From NCBI GenBank assembly GCA_963729075.1, contig CAVSMU010000002.1, forward strand, positions 47,061-111,060: a DNA stretch of 64,000 bases. Direction: 5' to 3'. The position numbers and the translations under genes are program-made. Every line of letters starts with the position of its first letter. The first letter of the stretch is position 1. The DNA comes from WHSW01 sp963729075. Lineage in GTDB: Bacteria; Actinomycetota; Thermoleophilia; Solirubrobacterales; 70-9. A model generated the notes under the pieces. It was not told where the DNA came from and did not search any database. It saw only the letters and a program-made list of their open reading frames with translations. Shown one piece after another: positions 48,813 through 57,401 of the stretch.

Positions 48813-50231
48813 ATGCCGTCGGGGATTCCGCCCGGCCCGTCCTATCCGTCGCTGATCCAGAGCATCGGGTTCTGGAAGCGACCGCTCGGATTCCTCGAGC
48901 GCAATCGGGCCCGGTACGGCAAGCGGTTCACGGTCCGGCTGCCGCTCACCCCGCCGTTCGTGATGGTCTCGGACCCGGGCGAGATCAAGCAGGTGTTCAC
49001 CGCTCCGCCCGACGTGCTTCATCCCGGCGAGGGGGCCCGGGTCCTGGAGCCGGTCGTCGGCACGAACTCGGTGATCCTGCTCGACGAGGCCGCTCACCTC
49101 GAACAGCGCAAGCTCATGCTTCCCGCCTTCCACGGGGAGCGGATGGAGCGGCTCAGCGACCTGATCTCCGAGGTGGCCGAGCGCGAAGTCGCGAGCTGGC
49201 CGCGCGAGGAGCCGATCGAGATCGCGCCGCGGATGCAGCGGCTGACGCTCGAGATCATCCTGCGAGCTGTCTTCGGACTCGACCCCGGGGAGCGCCTCGA
49301 CGGGCTGCGCGAGCGCCTGTCGGCGATGCTCGCGTTCGGCGACCAGGCGATCAGCCTCCTGCCCCCGCCACCCGCGCCGATCGAGTGGCTGCTCCAGCGC
49401 GTGGGTCCGTTCGTCGGCTTCCTGCGCCTCCAGGAGCAGGCCGACGCGCTGATCTTCGACCTGATCGACGAACGGCGGCGCGAGGAGGACGGCGCCACGC
49501 GTGGGGACATCCTCACCCTGCTCCTCGAGGCCCGGCACGAGGGCGGCGAGCCGATGTCGCCCCAGGAGCTCCGCGACGAGCTGATGACGCTGCTGGTCGC
49601 GGGTCACGAGACGACGGCCTCCACCCTCGCCTGGACGTTCGAGCGCCTGGTGCGGCTCCCCGAGACCCTCGAGCGCCTCCGGGCCGAGCAATCCGCCGGC
49701 GACGGCGAAGCCTTCCTGACCGCGACCATCCAGGAGGCGCTGCGGCGCCGGCCGGTGCTGCCGAACAGCGCTCCGCGCCTGGTCAAGCAGCCGATCGAGG
49801 TCGGGGGCTGGGAATACGAGCCGGGCGTCTGCCTCGTCCCGAACGCCTACCTCGTCCATCACGATGCGGACGTCTATCCGGATCCCTACGCGTTCCGGCC
49901 CGAGCGCTTCCTCGACGAGAAGCCCGGCACCTACACCTGGATCCCGTTCGGCGGCGGGCGCAGGCGCTGTCTGGGTGCCGGCTTCGCGCTGCTGGAGATG
50001 AAGCTGGTGATCGCGGCCGTGCTCGCCGCACACGACCCGCGCCCGGCCTCACCGGGTCACGAACACGCCCGGCGCCGGAACATCACGATCACTCCCGAGG
50101 CCGGGTCCCGGGTAATACTTAGCCCGTGGCCAGCGACCCGCGCCAGCCGCAACGGGGCCGCGAGCTCGTCGACGCGGTCTCGCGCCGCGTCCACTGGATC
50201 GGCTGGCTCGCCAATGGTGCCGGCGCAGTAG
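48813..50231 (+). CDS. Cytochrome P450 (second copy)
   Basis: 472 residues. I-helix LLVAGHETTAST near 268, K-helix EALRRRP near 312, haem loop FGGGRRRCLGAGFA near 385. A good GAGGAGA site precedes ATG 48813. It resembles the P450 at 652-2016 throughout. The homologous part ends near SRVILSPW (about 50130). The final 35 residues are Ser/Arg-rich and are read through the start of the next gene, as if the normal stop had been lost. Substrate unknown. Confidence 0.92.
   Translation: MPSGIPPGPSYPSLIQSIGFWKRPLGFLERNRARYGKRFTVRLPLTPPFVMVSDPGEIKQVFTAPPDVLHPGEGARVLEPVVGTNSVILLDEAAHLEQRKLMLPAFHGERMERLSDLISEVAEREVASWPREEPIEIAPRMQRLTLEIILRAVFGLDPGERLDGLRERLSAMLAFGDQAISLLPPPPAPIEWLLQRVGPFVGFLRLQEQADALIFDLIDERRREEDGATRGDILTLLLEARHEGGEPMSPQELRDELMTLLVAGHETTASTLAWTFERLVRLPETLERLRAEQSAGDGEAFLTATIQEALRRRPVLPNSAPRLVKQPIEVGGWEYEPGVCLVPNAYLVHHDADVYPDPYAFRPERFLDEKPGTYTWIPFGGGRRRCLGAGFALLEMKLVIAAVLAAHDPRPASPGHEHARRRNITITPEAGSRVILSPWPATRASRNGAASSSTRSRAASTGSAGSPMVPAQ
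50113..50119 (+). promoter_or_regulatory. Putative -10 of 75-residue gene (leaderless)
   Basis: TAATACT, a near-consensus -10, ends 6 bases before GTG 50126. Confidence 0.5.
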
Positions 50232-50353
50232 TCGTCTTCACATCCGTCGGGTTCCTGATCCCGATCTTCTTCGACGCCGGGGAGAGGGACGAGCTCGGCC
50301 TGCGGTGGCACGGACGCGTACGGATGAGTTTCGGACCACGGGAGCTGCGCTAA
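50126..50353 (+). CDS. Short single-helix membrane protein, possibly a truncated sensor or cyclase
   Basis: 75 residues with a membrane helix at about 25-49 (IGWLANGAGAVVVFTSVGFLIPIFF) after an amphipathic start (GRELVDAVSRRVHW). It looks like the N-terminus of a larger membrane sensor or cyclase cut off after helix 1. The start is inside the P450 reading frame, 106 bases before that stop. A strong leaderless -10 supports expression. The stop interlocks with that of the convergent LuxR-type regulator (CTAA). Confidence 0.5.
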   Translation: MASDPRQPQRGRELVDAVSRRVHWIGWLANGAGAVVVFTSVGFLIPIFFDAGERDELGLRWHGRVRMSFGPRELR

Positions 50354-50994
50354 GAGCGCAGGAACGTCAAGACCGCCAGCACCCGGCGGTGATCCTCGGG
50401 CGCGGGGCTCAGGCCGAGCTTGCCGAAGATGCTGGTGACGTGCTTCTCCACCGCCCGCTCTGTGACCACCAGCCGCTCGGCGATCGCGGCGTTGGTTCGA
50501 CCCTCGGCCATCAGCTCGAGCACCTCCCGCTCGCGCGGGGTGAGCTCGGCCAGCGGATCGTCGCGCCGGTTGCGCCCCACCAGGCGCGAGACGACCTCGG
50601 GATCGAGGGCCGAGCCGCCGTCCGCGACCCGGCGCACCGCGTCGACGAACCCGTCGACGTCGGCCACGCGATCCTTCAGCAGGTAGCCGAGGCCGGATGC
50701 CGACTCGGCGACCAACTCGAGGGCGTACGCCTCCTCGACGTAGGCGGAGAGCACCAGGACGCCGGTCTGCGGATGCTCGTCGCGGATCCGCAGCGCGGCG
50801 CGCAGGCCGTCGTCGGTGTTGGTCGGCGGCATGCGGATGTCGACCACCGCGACGTCCGGCTTGTGCGCCCCGACCTTGCGGACGAGGTCGTCCGCGTCCC
50901 CGGCCTGGCCCACGACGTCGAAGCCATGATCGTCGAGGAGCCGGGCGATCCCTTCGCGCAGCAGGACCGAGTCCTCCGCGACGACTACTCGCAC
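50350..50994 (-). CDS. Response regulator, NarL/LuxR type
   Basis: 214 residues. Receiver domain 1-120 with phospho-Asp52 in VAVVDIRMPP, conserved Lys in YLLKDRV near 106, and a C-terminal GerE-type helix-turn-helix (LTPREREVLELMAEGRTNAAIAE near 150, EKHVTSIFGKLGL). It overlaps the upstream histidine kinase gene by 10 bases, the expected partner. Probable targets include the divergent MmpL gene, but that is inference. Confidence 0.92.
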   Translation of the reverse strand: MRVVVAEDSVLLREGIARLLDDHGFDVVGQAGDADDLVRKVGAHKPDVAVVDIRMPPTNTDDGLRAALRIRDEHPQTGVLVLSAYVEEAYALELVAESASGLGYLLKDRVADVDGFVDAVRRVADGGSALDPEVVSRLVGRNRRDDPLAELTPREREVLELMAEGRTNAAIAERLVVTERAVEKHVTSIFGKLGLSPAPEDHRRVLAVLTFLRS

Positions 50995-52739
50995 GGGATC
51001 CTCGCGATCACGGTCGTGCCGGAGCCGGTCCCGGAATCGACATCGAGCCGGCCGCCGAGCGCCGACACCCGATCGGCGAGGCCGCGCAGGCCGGTACCGC
51101 GACTCGGATCGGCCCCGCCGACGCCATCGTCGGCGACCTCGACGATGACGCGGCCGTTCTCGCGGCCCACCCGGACGACCGCGCGACTGGCGTGCGCGTA
51201 CTTCGCGATGTTGGTGAGCGCCTCGGAGACGACGAAGTAGGCGGCGAGCTCGACCGGCTTCGCTACCCGCTCCCCGAGGCGCGCGGAGATCTCGACCGGC
51301 AGCGGCGCCCGGCGTGCCAGCGCCTCGAGCGCGGGGTCGAGGCCGCGGTCGGAGAGCACCGCCGGGTGGATCCCGCGAGCGAGCTCGCGCAGCTCCCCGA
51401 GCGCGTGCTCGAGCTCCTTTGCGGCGCCGTCGAGGAGGCGCTCCGCCTGCTCCGGCTGCTCGCGGACGGCGCCGCGGGCAAGTCGGAGGTCGAGGGCCAG
51501 CGAGACGAGCCGCTGCTGGGCGCCGTCGTGCAGGTCGCGCTCCAGGCGCCCGCGCTCGGCGAGCTCGATCGAGAGCAGGCGGGCGCGCGATTCGCGCAGC
51601 TCGCCGATCTTCGCCCGCAGTTCAGCTTCGAGGCGCTCCTTCTCGAGGGCGAGGGCGGCCGCCGCCCCCACGGCCTCGATCAACTCGGGCTCGTCGAGCA
51701 GCAGTGGGTCGTGGACGAGCACCGCGACGCGCTCGCCGTCGAGCGTGACGTAGGAGGTCGCCCGGCCGGAGCCGGGCGCGGGCGGCTCCATCTTCCGGCC
51801 CTCCGGATCGACGTGGCACTCGGACTCCGGCAGCCAGTAGGCCAGCTCGAGCGAGGGGTCGTTGAGCGCTCGCGCGAGCGCGTCGCGAAGCTCGCCGCCC
51901 CCTAGCGGTCCGCCGATCCGGGCGACCAGCTCGGTTACGGCGCCGCCAACGATCAGCCGGGCGCGCGCAAGCCCGGCGAGGAAGAGGAAGGGGACGAGGC
52001 CGAACGGGATCAGGGCCGCGTAGAAGATGTTCTCCGCCACGCTGCCCTCGACCCTCAGCAGGCTCAACATCAGGGCGACGATCAGGATCGCCATCAGCGT
52101 CCCGCCCGCGACGAACACGGGCGTGATCACGCGCCTCATCGGCGGCGTCGCGGCGCGCCAGCGGCCGATCAGCCTCCCGAGCGCGGCCGCCAGGATGATC
52201 ACCCCGAGCACCGCCAGGATGTCGACCGCGGTCGTCGCGAACGACGGGTTCGACTCGACCAGCAATAGGTTCTGCGGGCAGTCCGTGCAGCCGATGTAGG
52301 TCGGGTCGGCGGCTAGCAACGGCGGCAGGAAGCCCAGCGTCGTCACTACGTAGGCGACGATCACCAGATTGCGGTCACCGCGGGAGGACAGCCTGCCGGA
52401 CGGGAATGCGAGCAGGAGGTGGATCGCGCAGGCGACGAAGAGGTTGTTGAGCAGGCTTCCGAGCGTGAACAGCAGCGGCGGATCGGTGAGCCCGAAGTTG
52501 CCCACGAGCCAGGCGAACCCGGTCGCGACCATCAGCGTGCCGACGCGCGTGTCGGGGCGTCGGTACCAGGCGAACAGCCCGACGCCGACGAAGCTGAGCC
52601 CGATCACCGCGTTGAGCGCGACCCACAGGCCGCGCTCCGGGTGGTGGAAGTCCGCCGTGGCGATCAGGTCGGTCTCGACGATGGTGACGAGCACCGCCGC
52701 GATGCCGATCGCCCAGAGCGCGCGCCGCAGTCCGATCAC
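50985..52739 (-). CDS. Sensor histidine kinase, NarX/DesK (HisKA_3) type
   Basis: 584 residues. About seven N-terminal membrane helices (residues 5-275), with a Cys pair loop (YIGCTDCPQ) facing outside, a GAF-like region (about 290-360) and a HisKA_3 dimerisation helix with phospho-His in ERDLHDGAQQRLVSLAL near 400. The HATPase part has SEALTNIAKYAHAS (N box) and DDGVGGADPSRGTGLRGLADR (G boxes). It overlaps both its neighbours, forming a three-gene set with two response regulators. Confidence 0.92.
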   Translation of the reverse strand: MIGLRRALWAIGIAAVLVTIVETDLIATADFHHPERGLWVALNAVIGLSFVGVGLFAWYRRPDTRVGTLMVATGFAWLVGNFGLTDPPLLFTLGSLLNNLFVACAIHLLLAFPSGRLSSRGDRNLVIVAYVVTTLGFLPPLLAADPTYIGCTDCPQNLLLVESNPSFATTAVDILAVLGVIILAAALGRLIGRWRAATPPMRRVITPVFVAGGTLMAILIVALMLSLLRVEGSVAENIFYAALIPFGLVPFLFLAGLARARLIVGGAVTELVARIGGPLGGGELRDALARALNDPSLELAYWLPESECHVDPEGRKMEPPAPGSGRATSYVTLDGERVAVLVHDPLLLDEPELIEAVGAAAALALEKERLEAELRAKIGELRESRARLLSIELAERGRLERDLHDGAQQRLVSLALDLRLARGAVREQPEQAERLLDGAAKELEHALGELRELARGIHPAVLSDRGLDPALEALARRAPLPVEISARLGERVAKPVELAAYFVVSEALTNIAKYAHASRAVVRVGRENGRVIVEVADDGVGGADPSRGTGLRGLADRVSALGGRLDVDSGTGSGTTVIARIPCE

Positions 52740-53089
52740 GCCAACAGGGCCTCCATCGCCGGCCCCGAGAGGTCAGCCTTCGAGATGAAGCCGAGCGCGC
52801 CGGCGTCGGCGACCGCACCGCCCCACTCGTTCACCTCGCGACTGGAGATCAGGATCACGGCGGGAGCGGCCGTGCGCCCGGTGATCCGGCGAGCCACCGC
52901 GAAGCCATCGAGATCGGGCAGGCGCACGTCCAGGAGGATGACCTCCGGCTCCAGCTCGCGTGCAGCGCGCAGGGCCTCGGCCCCGTCGGCGGCCTCTCCG
53001 ACGACCAGGTAGCCCTCGCCCTCGAGCATCCTGCGGGCGCTGGCCCTGAAGCTCGGGTGGTCGTCGACGATGAGGACGGTCCTGCTCAC
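52736..53089 (-). CDS. Stand-alone receiver-domain response regulator
   Basis: 117 residues, receiver domain only: TVLIVDDHPSFRASARRML at the start, phospho-Asp54 in VILLDVRLPDLDG, SSREVNEWGG and the Lys in FISKADLSG near residue 103. No output domain. The start is GTG 53087-53089; the stop overlaps the kinase start (ATGA). It could be a phosphate sink or relay partner for the kinase, alongside the NarL-type regulator. Confidence 0.85.
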   Translation of the reverse strand: MSRTVLIVDDHPSFRASARRMLEGEGYLVVGEAADGAEALRAARELEPEVILLDVRLPDLDGFAVARRITGRTAAPAVILISSREVNEWGGAVADAGALGFISKADLSGPAMEALLA

Positions 53090-53404
53090 GATTGCGTTAA
53101 CACGTTGGACACGCGTACCGATTCTGGAGCAGCGCAGGGGCGCTTCCAATACGGATAACCGCACCGCGCTTCGCGGGAAAGCCGCATTGGAGCGCGGCTC
53201 CGGGCGCGCGACCCTTCGCGTCGATGGATTTCGAAGCTCCACACCGTGTCGGGGGGCCGGGCGCCGACCGCACCGCCGCCTCCGACCTCTGTAGGACACC
53301 GGCTCATCGGCTGGTGGGACCTCGAATCCGGCCTGACGACGACGACCTCACGCCGCCGCGCTCATAGCGTCGGGGCACCGAACTCGAGCAACGAAGGAGA
53401 GCTC
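53090..53404. other. 315-base intergenic region between divergent two-component and MmpL genes
   Basis: No gene is seen. It should hold the promoters of both directions. Possible elements: GTTAAC (53097-53102) close to the receiver-gene start; nested inverted repeats at 53140-53195; TAGCGT near 53365 as a -10 of the MmpL gene, with AAGGAGAG as its ribosome site at 53394-53401. Confidence 0.5.
53140..53195. repeat. Nested inverted repeats
   Basis: GCGCTTCCAAT (53140-53150) pairs with ATTGGAGCGC (53186-53195) apart from one bulged base; inside it CCGCG-CTT-CGCGG (53164-53176) forms a second hairpin. Confidence 0.5.
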
Positions 53405-55654
53405 ATGAAGGCCTCGACCGACAGCAAAGCCAGGGACACGGCACAGACCTCAAGGCAAAACCTCGCCGCCCGGATGGGCCGCTGGAGCGCCGAGCACCGG
53501 GTGAAGGCGATCGGCGGCTGGCTGGTGTTCGTAATCGCCGCGGTGATGATCGGTGGTTCGATCGGGACCGAGACGCTCGCCGACGAAGACTACGGCGTGG
53601 GCGAGTCGCGCGAGGCCGACCAGGCAGTAGCGGCCAACTACCCCGATCGCGCCAGCGAGACACTCCTCGTCAAGAGCAACGAGGGAGCGAGCGCCACGGA
53701 CCCCGAGTTCCGAGCCGTCGTCGACGACGCCGTCGCCGAGCTCGAGGGCACCGAGTACATAAAGAAGGTCGAGAGCCCTTACGCGTCCGGCAACCAGGCG
53801 CAGATCTCCGCCGACGGCAGCGCGGCGCTGATCCAGTTCAAGATCCCCGAGCCGCCCGAGTCAAGCGACGCGACCGTCGAGGACCGGGTGGAGCCCGCGC
53901 TGGCCACCGCCGCCTCGCTCCAGGAAGCGAACCCCGGCTTCGAGATCGGGCAGTTCGGCGACGCGAGCGCAAGCAAGCAGCTGAGCGAGTCGTTCGAGGA
54001 GGACTTCCAGCGCGCCGAGGTGACTTCGCTGCCGATCACACTCGTGATCCTGCTGTTCGCATTCGGCGCGGTCGTCGCCGCGCTCGTGCCGCTGTTGCTC
54101 GCCGCGACGGCGGTCGCGGCGGCGATCGGCCTGCTCGGCCCGCTGAGCCAGGTCTGGGCGGTCGACGAGGCGGCGGCCTCGGTGATCCTGTTGATCGGCC
54201 TCGCGGTGGGCGTCGACTACTCGATGTTCTACCTGCGCCGCGAGCGCGAGGAGCGTGCCCGAGGGAACGCGCCGGACGCCGCGCTCGCCGCCGCCGCGGC
54301 GACCTCGGGCCGCGCGGTCCTGGTCTCCGGAGTGACCGTGATCATCGCGATGTCCGGCATGTACCTCGCCGGAGCATCGACGTTCACCTCGTTCGCGACC
54401 GGGACGATCCTCGTCGTCGCGATGGCGGTGATCGGCTCGCTCACCGTCCTGCCGGCGGTGCTGTCGAAGCTCGGTGACCGCGTGAACAAGGGACGGATTC
54501 CGTTCCTGCGCCGGCCCGAGGAGCGCGCGGGCCGCGAGCCGCGGGTGTGGTCGGCGATCCTGACGCCGGTCCTTCGCCGGCCCGGAATCGCGGCCGCGCT
54601 CGCGACCGGCCTGCTGCTCGTGCTCGCCATCCCGGTCCTGAACCTGAAGATGGCGGTCCCGGGCATCGACTCGCTGCCGCAGGACCTGGGAGTGATCCAG
54701 ACCTACAACGCGATCCAGGAGGAGTTCCCGGGCAACCAGATCCCCGCCGAGGTGGTGATCGAGCGCGGCGACGCGACCAAGGCCGAAGTGCGGGCCGCCA
54801 TCGGCGAGCTCGAGGCCGCGGTCGCCGACAACGAGCTCTACGAGCCGCCGGTGACCGTGGACAGGAGCCCGAACGGCGAGGTGGTGGTCGTCGATGTGCC
54901 GATCGCCGGCGACGGCACCAACGAGACCTCCTACGCGGCCCTGACGGAGCTTCGCCAGGAGATCATCCCCGCGACGCTGGGGGGACTCTCCGGGGCCGAG
55001 GCCAACGTGACCGGCTTCACCGCCGGCTCTGAGGACTTCAACCAGTTGATGTCCGAGCGCGTGCCGATCGTCTTCGCGTTCGTGTTCGCGATGGCGTTCG
55101 CGCTGCTCCTGATCACCTTCCGCTCGATCGTGATCCCGATCAAGGCGATCGTCCTCAACCTGCTGTCGGTCGGGGCGGCGTATGGGATCGTGACCTGGAT
55201 CTTCCAGGACGGGCACCTCGAGGGCCTGCTCGGTTTCGAGTCGACCGGCGCGGTGACGTCATGGCTGCCGCTGTTCTTGTTCGTAGTCCTCTTCGGGCTC
55301 TCGATGGACTACCACGTGTTCATCCTGAGCCGGATCCGGGAGGCCTATGACCGGGGCATGTCGACATCCGACGCGGTCGAGCACGGGATCAAGACCACCG
55401 CCTCGGTGGTGACCGCAGCGGCGATCGTGATGGTGGCGGTGTTCGCGATCTTCGCCACCCTGTCGGCGGTCGAGTTCAAGCAGTTCGGCGTCGGGCTCGG
55501 CGTCGCGGTGCTGATCGACGCGACGATCATTCGCGGCGTTCTCCTGCCGGCGGCGATGAAGCTGCTCGGCGATTGGAACTGGTATCTCCCGCACTCTCTG
55601 CGCTGGCTGCCCCGAGTCGGCCGAGAGCGGGAGACCCAGCCGGCCGAGGCCTGA
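53405..55654 (+). CDS. MmpL/RND-family transporter
   Basis: 749 residues. Two homologous halves each with one outer helix, a large external loop and five membrane helices: first loop about residues 60-200, helices 210-370, second loop 400-545, helices 550-715. GVDYSMFYLRREREERARG (first half, Asp-Tyr of the proton relay) and LSMDYHVFILSRIREAYDRG (second half) are the MMPL signatures. ATG with AAGGAG site. It exports lipids or hydrophobic compounds in relatives. Divergent from the two-component set, which may regulate it. Confidence 0.92.
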   Translation: MKASTDSKARDTAQTSRQNLAARMGRWSAEHRVKAIGGWLVFVIAAVMIGGSIGTETLADEDYGVGESREADQAVAANYPDRASETLLVKSNEGASATDPEFRAVVDDAVAELEGTEYIKKVESPYASGNQAQISADGSAALIQFKIPEPPESSDATVEDRVEPALATAASLQEANPGFEIGQFGDASASKQLSESFEEDFQRAEVTSLPITLVILLFAFGAVVAALVPLLLAATAVAAAIGLLGPLSQVWAVDEAAASVILLIGLAVGVDYSMFYLRREREERARGNAPDAALAAAAATSGRAVLVSGVTVIIAMSGMYLAGASTFTSFATGTILVVAMAVIGSLTVLPAVLSKLGDRVNKGRIPFLRRPEERAGREPRVWSAILTPVLRRPGIAAALATGLLLVLAIPVLNLKMAVPGIDSLPQDLGVIQTYNAIQEEFPGNQIPAEVVIERGDATKAEVRAAIGELEAAVADNELYEPPVTVDRSPNGEVVVVDVPIAGDGTNETSYAALTELRQEIIPATLGGLSGAEANVTGFTAGSEDFNQLMSERVPIVFAFVFAMAFALLLITFRSIVIPIKAIVLNLLSVGAAYGIVTWIFQDGHLEGLLGFESTGAVTSWLPLFLFVVLFGLSMDYHVFILSRIREAYDRGMSTSDAVEHGIKTTASVVTAAAIVMVAVFAIFATLSAVEFKQFGVGLGVAVLIDATIIRGVLLPAAMKLLGDWNWYLPHSLRWLPRVGRERETQPAEA

Positions 55655-55679
55655 CCCCCGAGGGCCACGGCCATCGAGC

Positions 55680-55712
55680 GACGCGGCGCGGGATCCGGTC
55701 CCGCGCCGCGTC
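55680..55712. terminator. Bidirectional hairpin terminator
   Basis: GACGCGGCGCGGGA (55680-55693), five-base loop, TCCCGCGCCGCGTC (55699-55712): a perfect 14-base stem between the convergent MmpL and oxidoreductase genes. No U-tract follows. Confidence 0.75.
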
Positions 55713-55720
55713 CTTGCTCT

Positions 55721-57115
55721 CTACGCCGACGGCTCGATGTTCTGGTTGATCCGGAACACGTTGTCGGGGTCGTAGCTGCCCTTGATCTGGGCCAGGCGGT
55801 CGTAGTTGTCGCGGTAGCTGGCCCGGACCCGCTCCTGCCCCTCGTCCATCATCATGTTCACGTAGGCGCCGCCGGCAGAGTGCGGGTGGAGCGCGTCGAA
55901 GTAGTCGACGGTCCAGGCCCGGATCTTGTCGACGTTCGCCGGGTCGGGGTCGACGCCGGCGAAGACGGAGCCCCAGTTCGCGTCCCGGTAGCTCCACGCC
56001 GTGTCCGATGAATCCGCGTCGTGGGCGGCCCCGTCGATCGGGTACATGTGCATGGTCGACTTCCAGGTCGGCAGCTCGGCACCGAACTTCGCGTGCAGCT
56101 CGACCGCCTCGTCGGGGATCTCGTCGACGAAGTCGGCGCGCCAATACCACTGATCGCCCTTGGGGTAGACCCCGTCAAAGGCGCTCTGCAGCGCCGGGTG
56201 GGGCATGGGCTGCACACCGTGAAGGAGGGGCTCGGGCACGCTGGAGAGCAGCGGTGCCATTGCCTTGGCCGCTTCCTCCTCCCCGCCGGCGTAGCACCAT
56301 ACGATGCCGCTCACCTCACGCAGGTGAAGCTCCTCGGGGAACGGCGGCCCCGGGGGCACCGAGGCCCAGGCGAAGAACCCGTTGAGCTCACGCGGGGCTC
56401 CGGTGATGAACTCGCGGTAGGCCGAGAGCACCTCGGCACCCGCCTCGAGTGGCCAGAACGTTGGGCCGGCGATCACCGTGTCGACGTCGTGCAGGCGAAA
56501 GGTGAACTCGGTGACGACCCCGAAGTTGCCACCGCCCCCGCGGATCGCCCAATAGAGGTCCGGGTTCTCGTCGGCGCTCGCTCGCACGCGCTCCCCGCTC
56601 GCCAGCACCATCTCGGCCGCGAGCAGGTTGTCGATCGCAAGCCCGCACTTGCGAGTCAGGTGGCCGAGGCCGCCGCCGAGGGTGAGGCCACCGACGCCGG
56701 TGGTCGAGATGATCCCGCTCGGGGTCGCGAGCCCGTGCTCGTTGGTGGCTCGATCGACGTCGCCCCAGGTCGCGCCGCCTCCGACGCGTACGGTCCGAGC
56801 GTCGGGGTCGACCTCGACGGAGCGCATCGGCGAGAGATCGATGACGACGCCGTCGTCGCAGGTCCCCAGCCCGGCGCCGTTGTGGCCGCCCCCCCGAACC
56901 GCGAGCGGCAGTTCGTGTTCGACGGCGAAGCGGACCGCGGCGGCGACGTCGTCGGCGTCGGCGCACTGCGCCAAGAGGGCCGGCCGGCGGTCGATCATGG
57001 CGTTGTAGACCGCTCGGGACTCCTCGTAGTCGGGATCCTCGGGTCCGATCAGCCGGCCCTTGAAGTCCGAGAGCTCGTCGCGGGCGGCCTGGGAGGGCGT
57101 TATCAGGGCATTCAT
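55721..57115 (-). CDS. FAD-linked oxidoreductase, berberine-bridge type
   Basis: 464 residues. The PCMH FAD domain has LPLAVRGGGHNGAGLGTCDDG near residue 70, whose His fits the 8-alpha-histidyl FAD attachment. GVGGLTLGGGLGHLTRKCGL near 140 continues the FAD fold, with a Cys where the family usually has Tyr/Phe. The C-terminal BBE segment ends YDPDNVFRINQNI. Ribosome site AAGGAG before the ATG. No Tat or Sec signal, so cytosolic. It oxidises a sugar or phenolic in relatives; substrate unknown. Confidence 0.88.
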   Translation of the reverse strand: MNALITPSQAARDELSDFKGRLIGPEDPDYEESRAVYNAMIDRRPALLAQCADADDVAAAVRFAVEHELPLAVRGGGHNGAGLGTCDDGVVIDLSPMRSVEVDPDARTVRVGGGATWGDVDRATNEHGLATPSGIISTTGVGGLTLGGGLGHLTRKCGLAIDNLLAAEMVLASGERVRASADENPDLYWAIRGGGGNFGVVTEFTFRLHDVDTVIAGPTFWPLEAGAEVLSAYREFITGAPRELNGFFAWASVPPGPPFPEELHLREVSGIVWCYAGGEEEAAKAMAPLLSSVPEPLLHGVQPMPHPALQSAFDGVYPKGDQWYWRADFVDEIPDEAVELHAKFGAELPTWKSTMHMYPIDGAAHDADSSDTAWSYRDANWGSVFAGVDPDPANVDKIRAWTVDYFDALHPHSAGGAYVNMMMDEGQERVRASYRDNYDRLAQIKGSYDPDNVFRINQNIEPSA

Positions 57116-57200
57116 GCGTTCTCCTTCGTGATAGCTGGGTATAGGACTATGCGATCAGCCTCGTCCCTGTCAAGGGATACGACCACGGAGCGCGTCCGGC

Positions 57201-57228
57201 TTGAAACGTCGCGGATCGGGAATACAAT
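57201..57228 (+). promoter_or_regulatory. Sigma-70-type promoter of the branched-chain operon
   Basis: TTGAAA (57201-57206), 16-base spacer, TACAAT (57223-57228), the best -35/-10 pair in the window. It predicts a leader of about 165 bases. Confidence 0.6.
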
Positions 57229-57234
57229 CCGTAG

Positions 57235-57401
57235 CGATTCGTAGGGGCCAGCCGCTCGTGCGGATCGAGACATAGGGATCGAGGGCGGAACCCCGCGGTC
57301 CCATCGTCCAGTAGGCGTCGCGGAGGAGATCCCGAAGCGGCGAAGGCCAGGCCGGCCCGAGGAGATCCCAGAGGATCGGCCAGACACGAAGGGCGGAGAG
57401 A
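57235..57401 (+). other. Long 5' leader of the branched-chain dehydrogenase operon
   Basis: About 167 bases without a gene. It holds a small GCGG-AACC-CCGC hairpin (57282-57293 region) and two copies of GAGGAGATCCC (57329 and 57358 regions). No known riboswitch core is recognised. Confidence 0.35.

Noticed and set aside
57235..57401. Known riboswitch in the branched-chain operon leader
   Set aside because: No core of TPP, SAM, glycine, cobalamin or T-box type was recognised.
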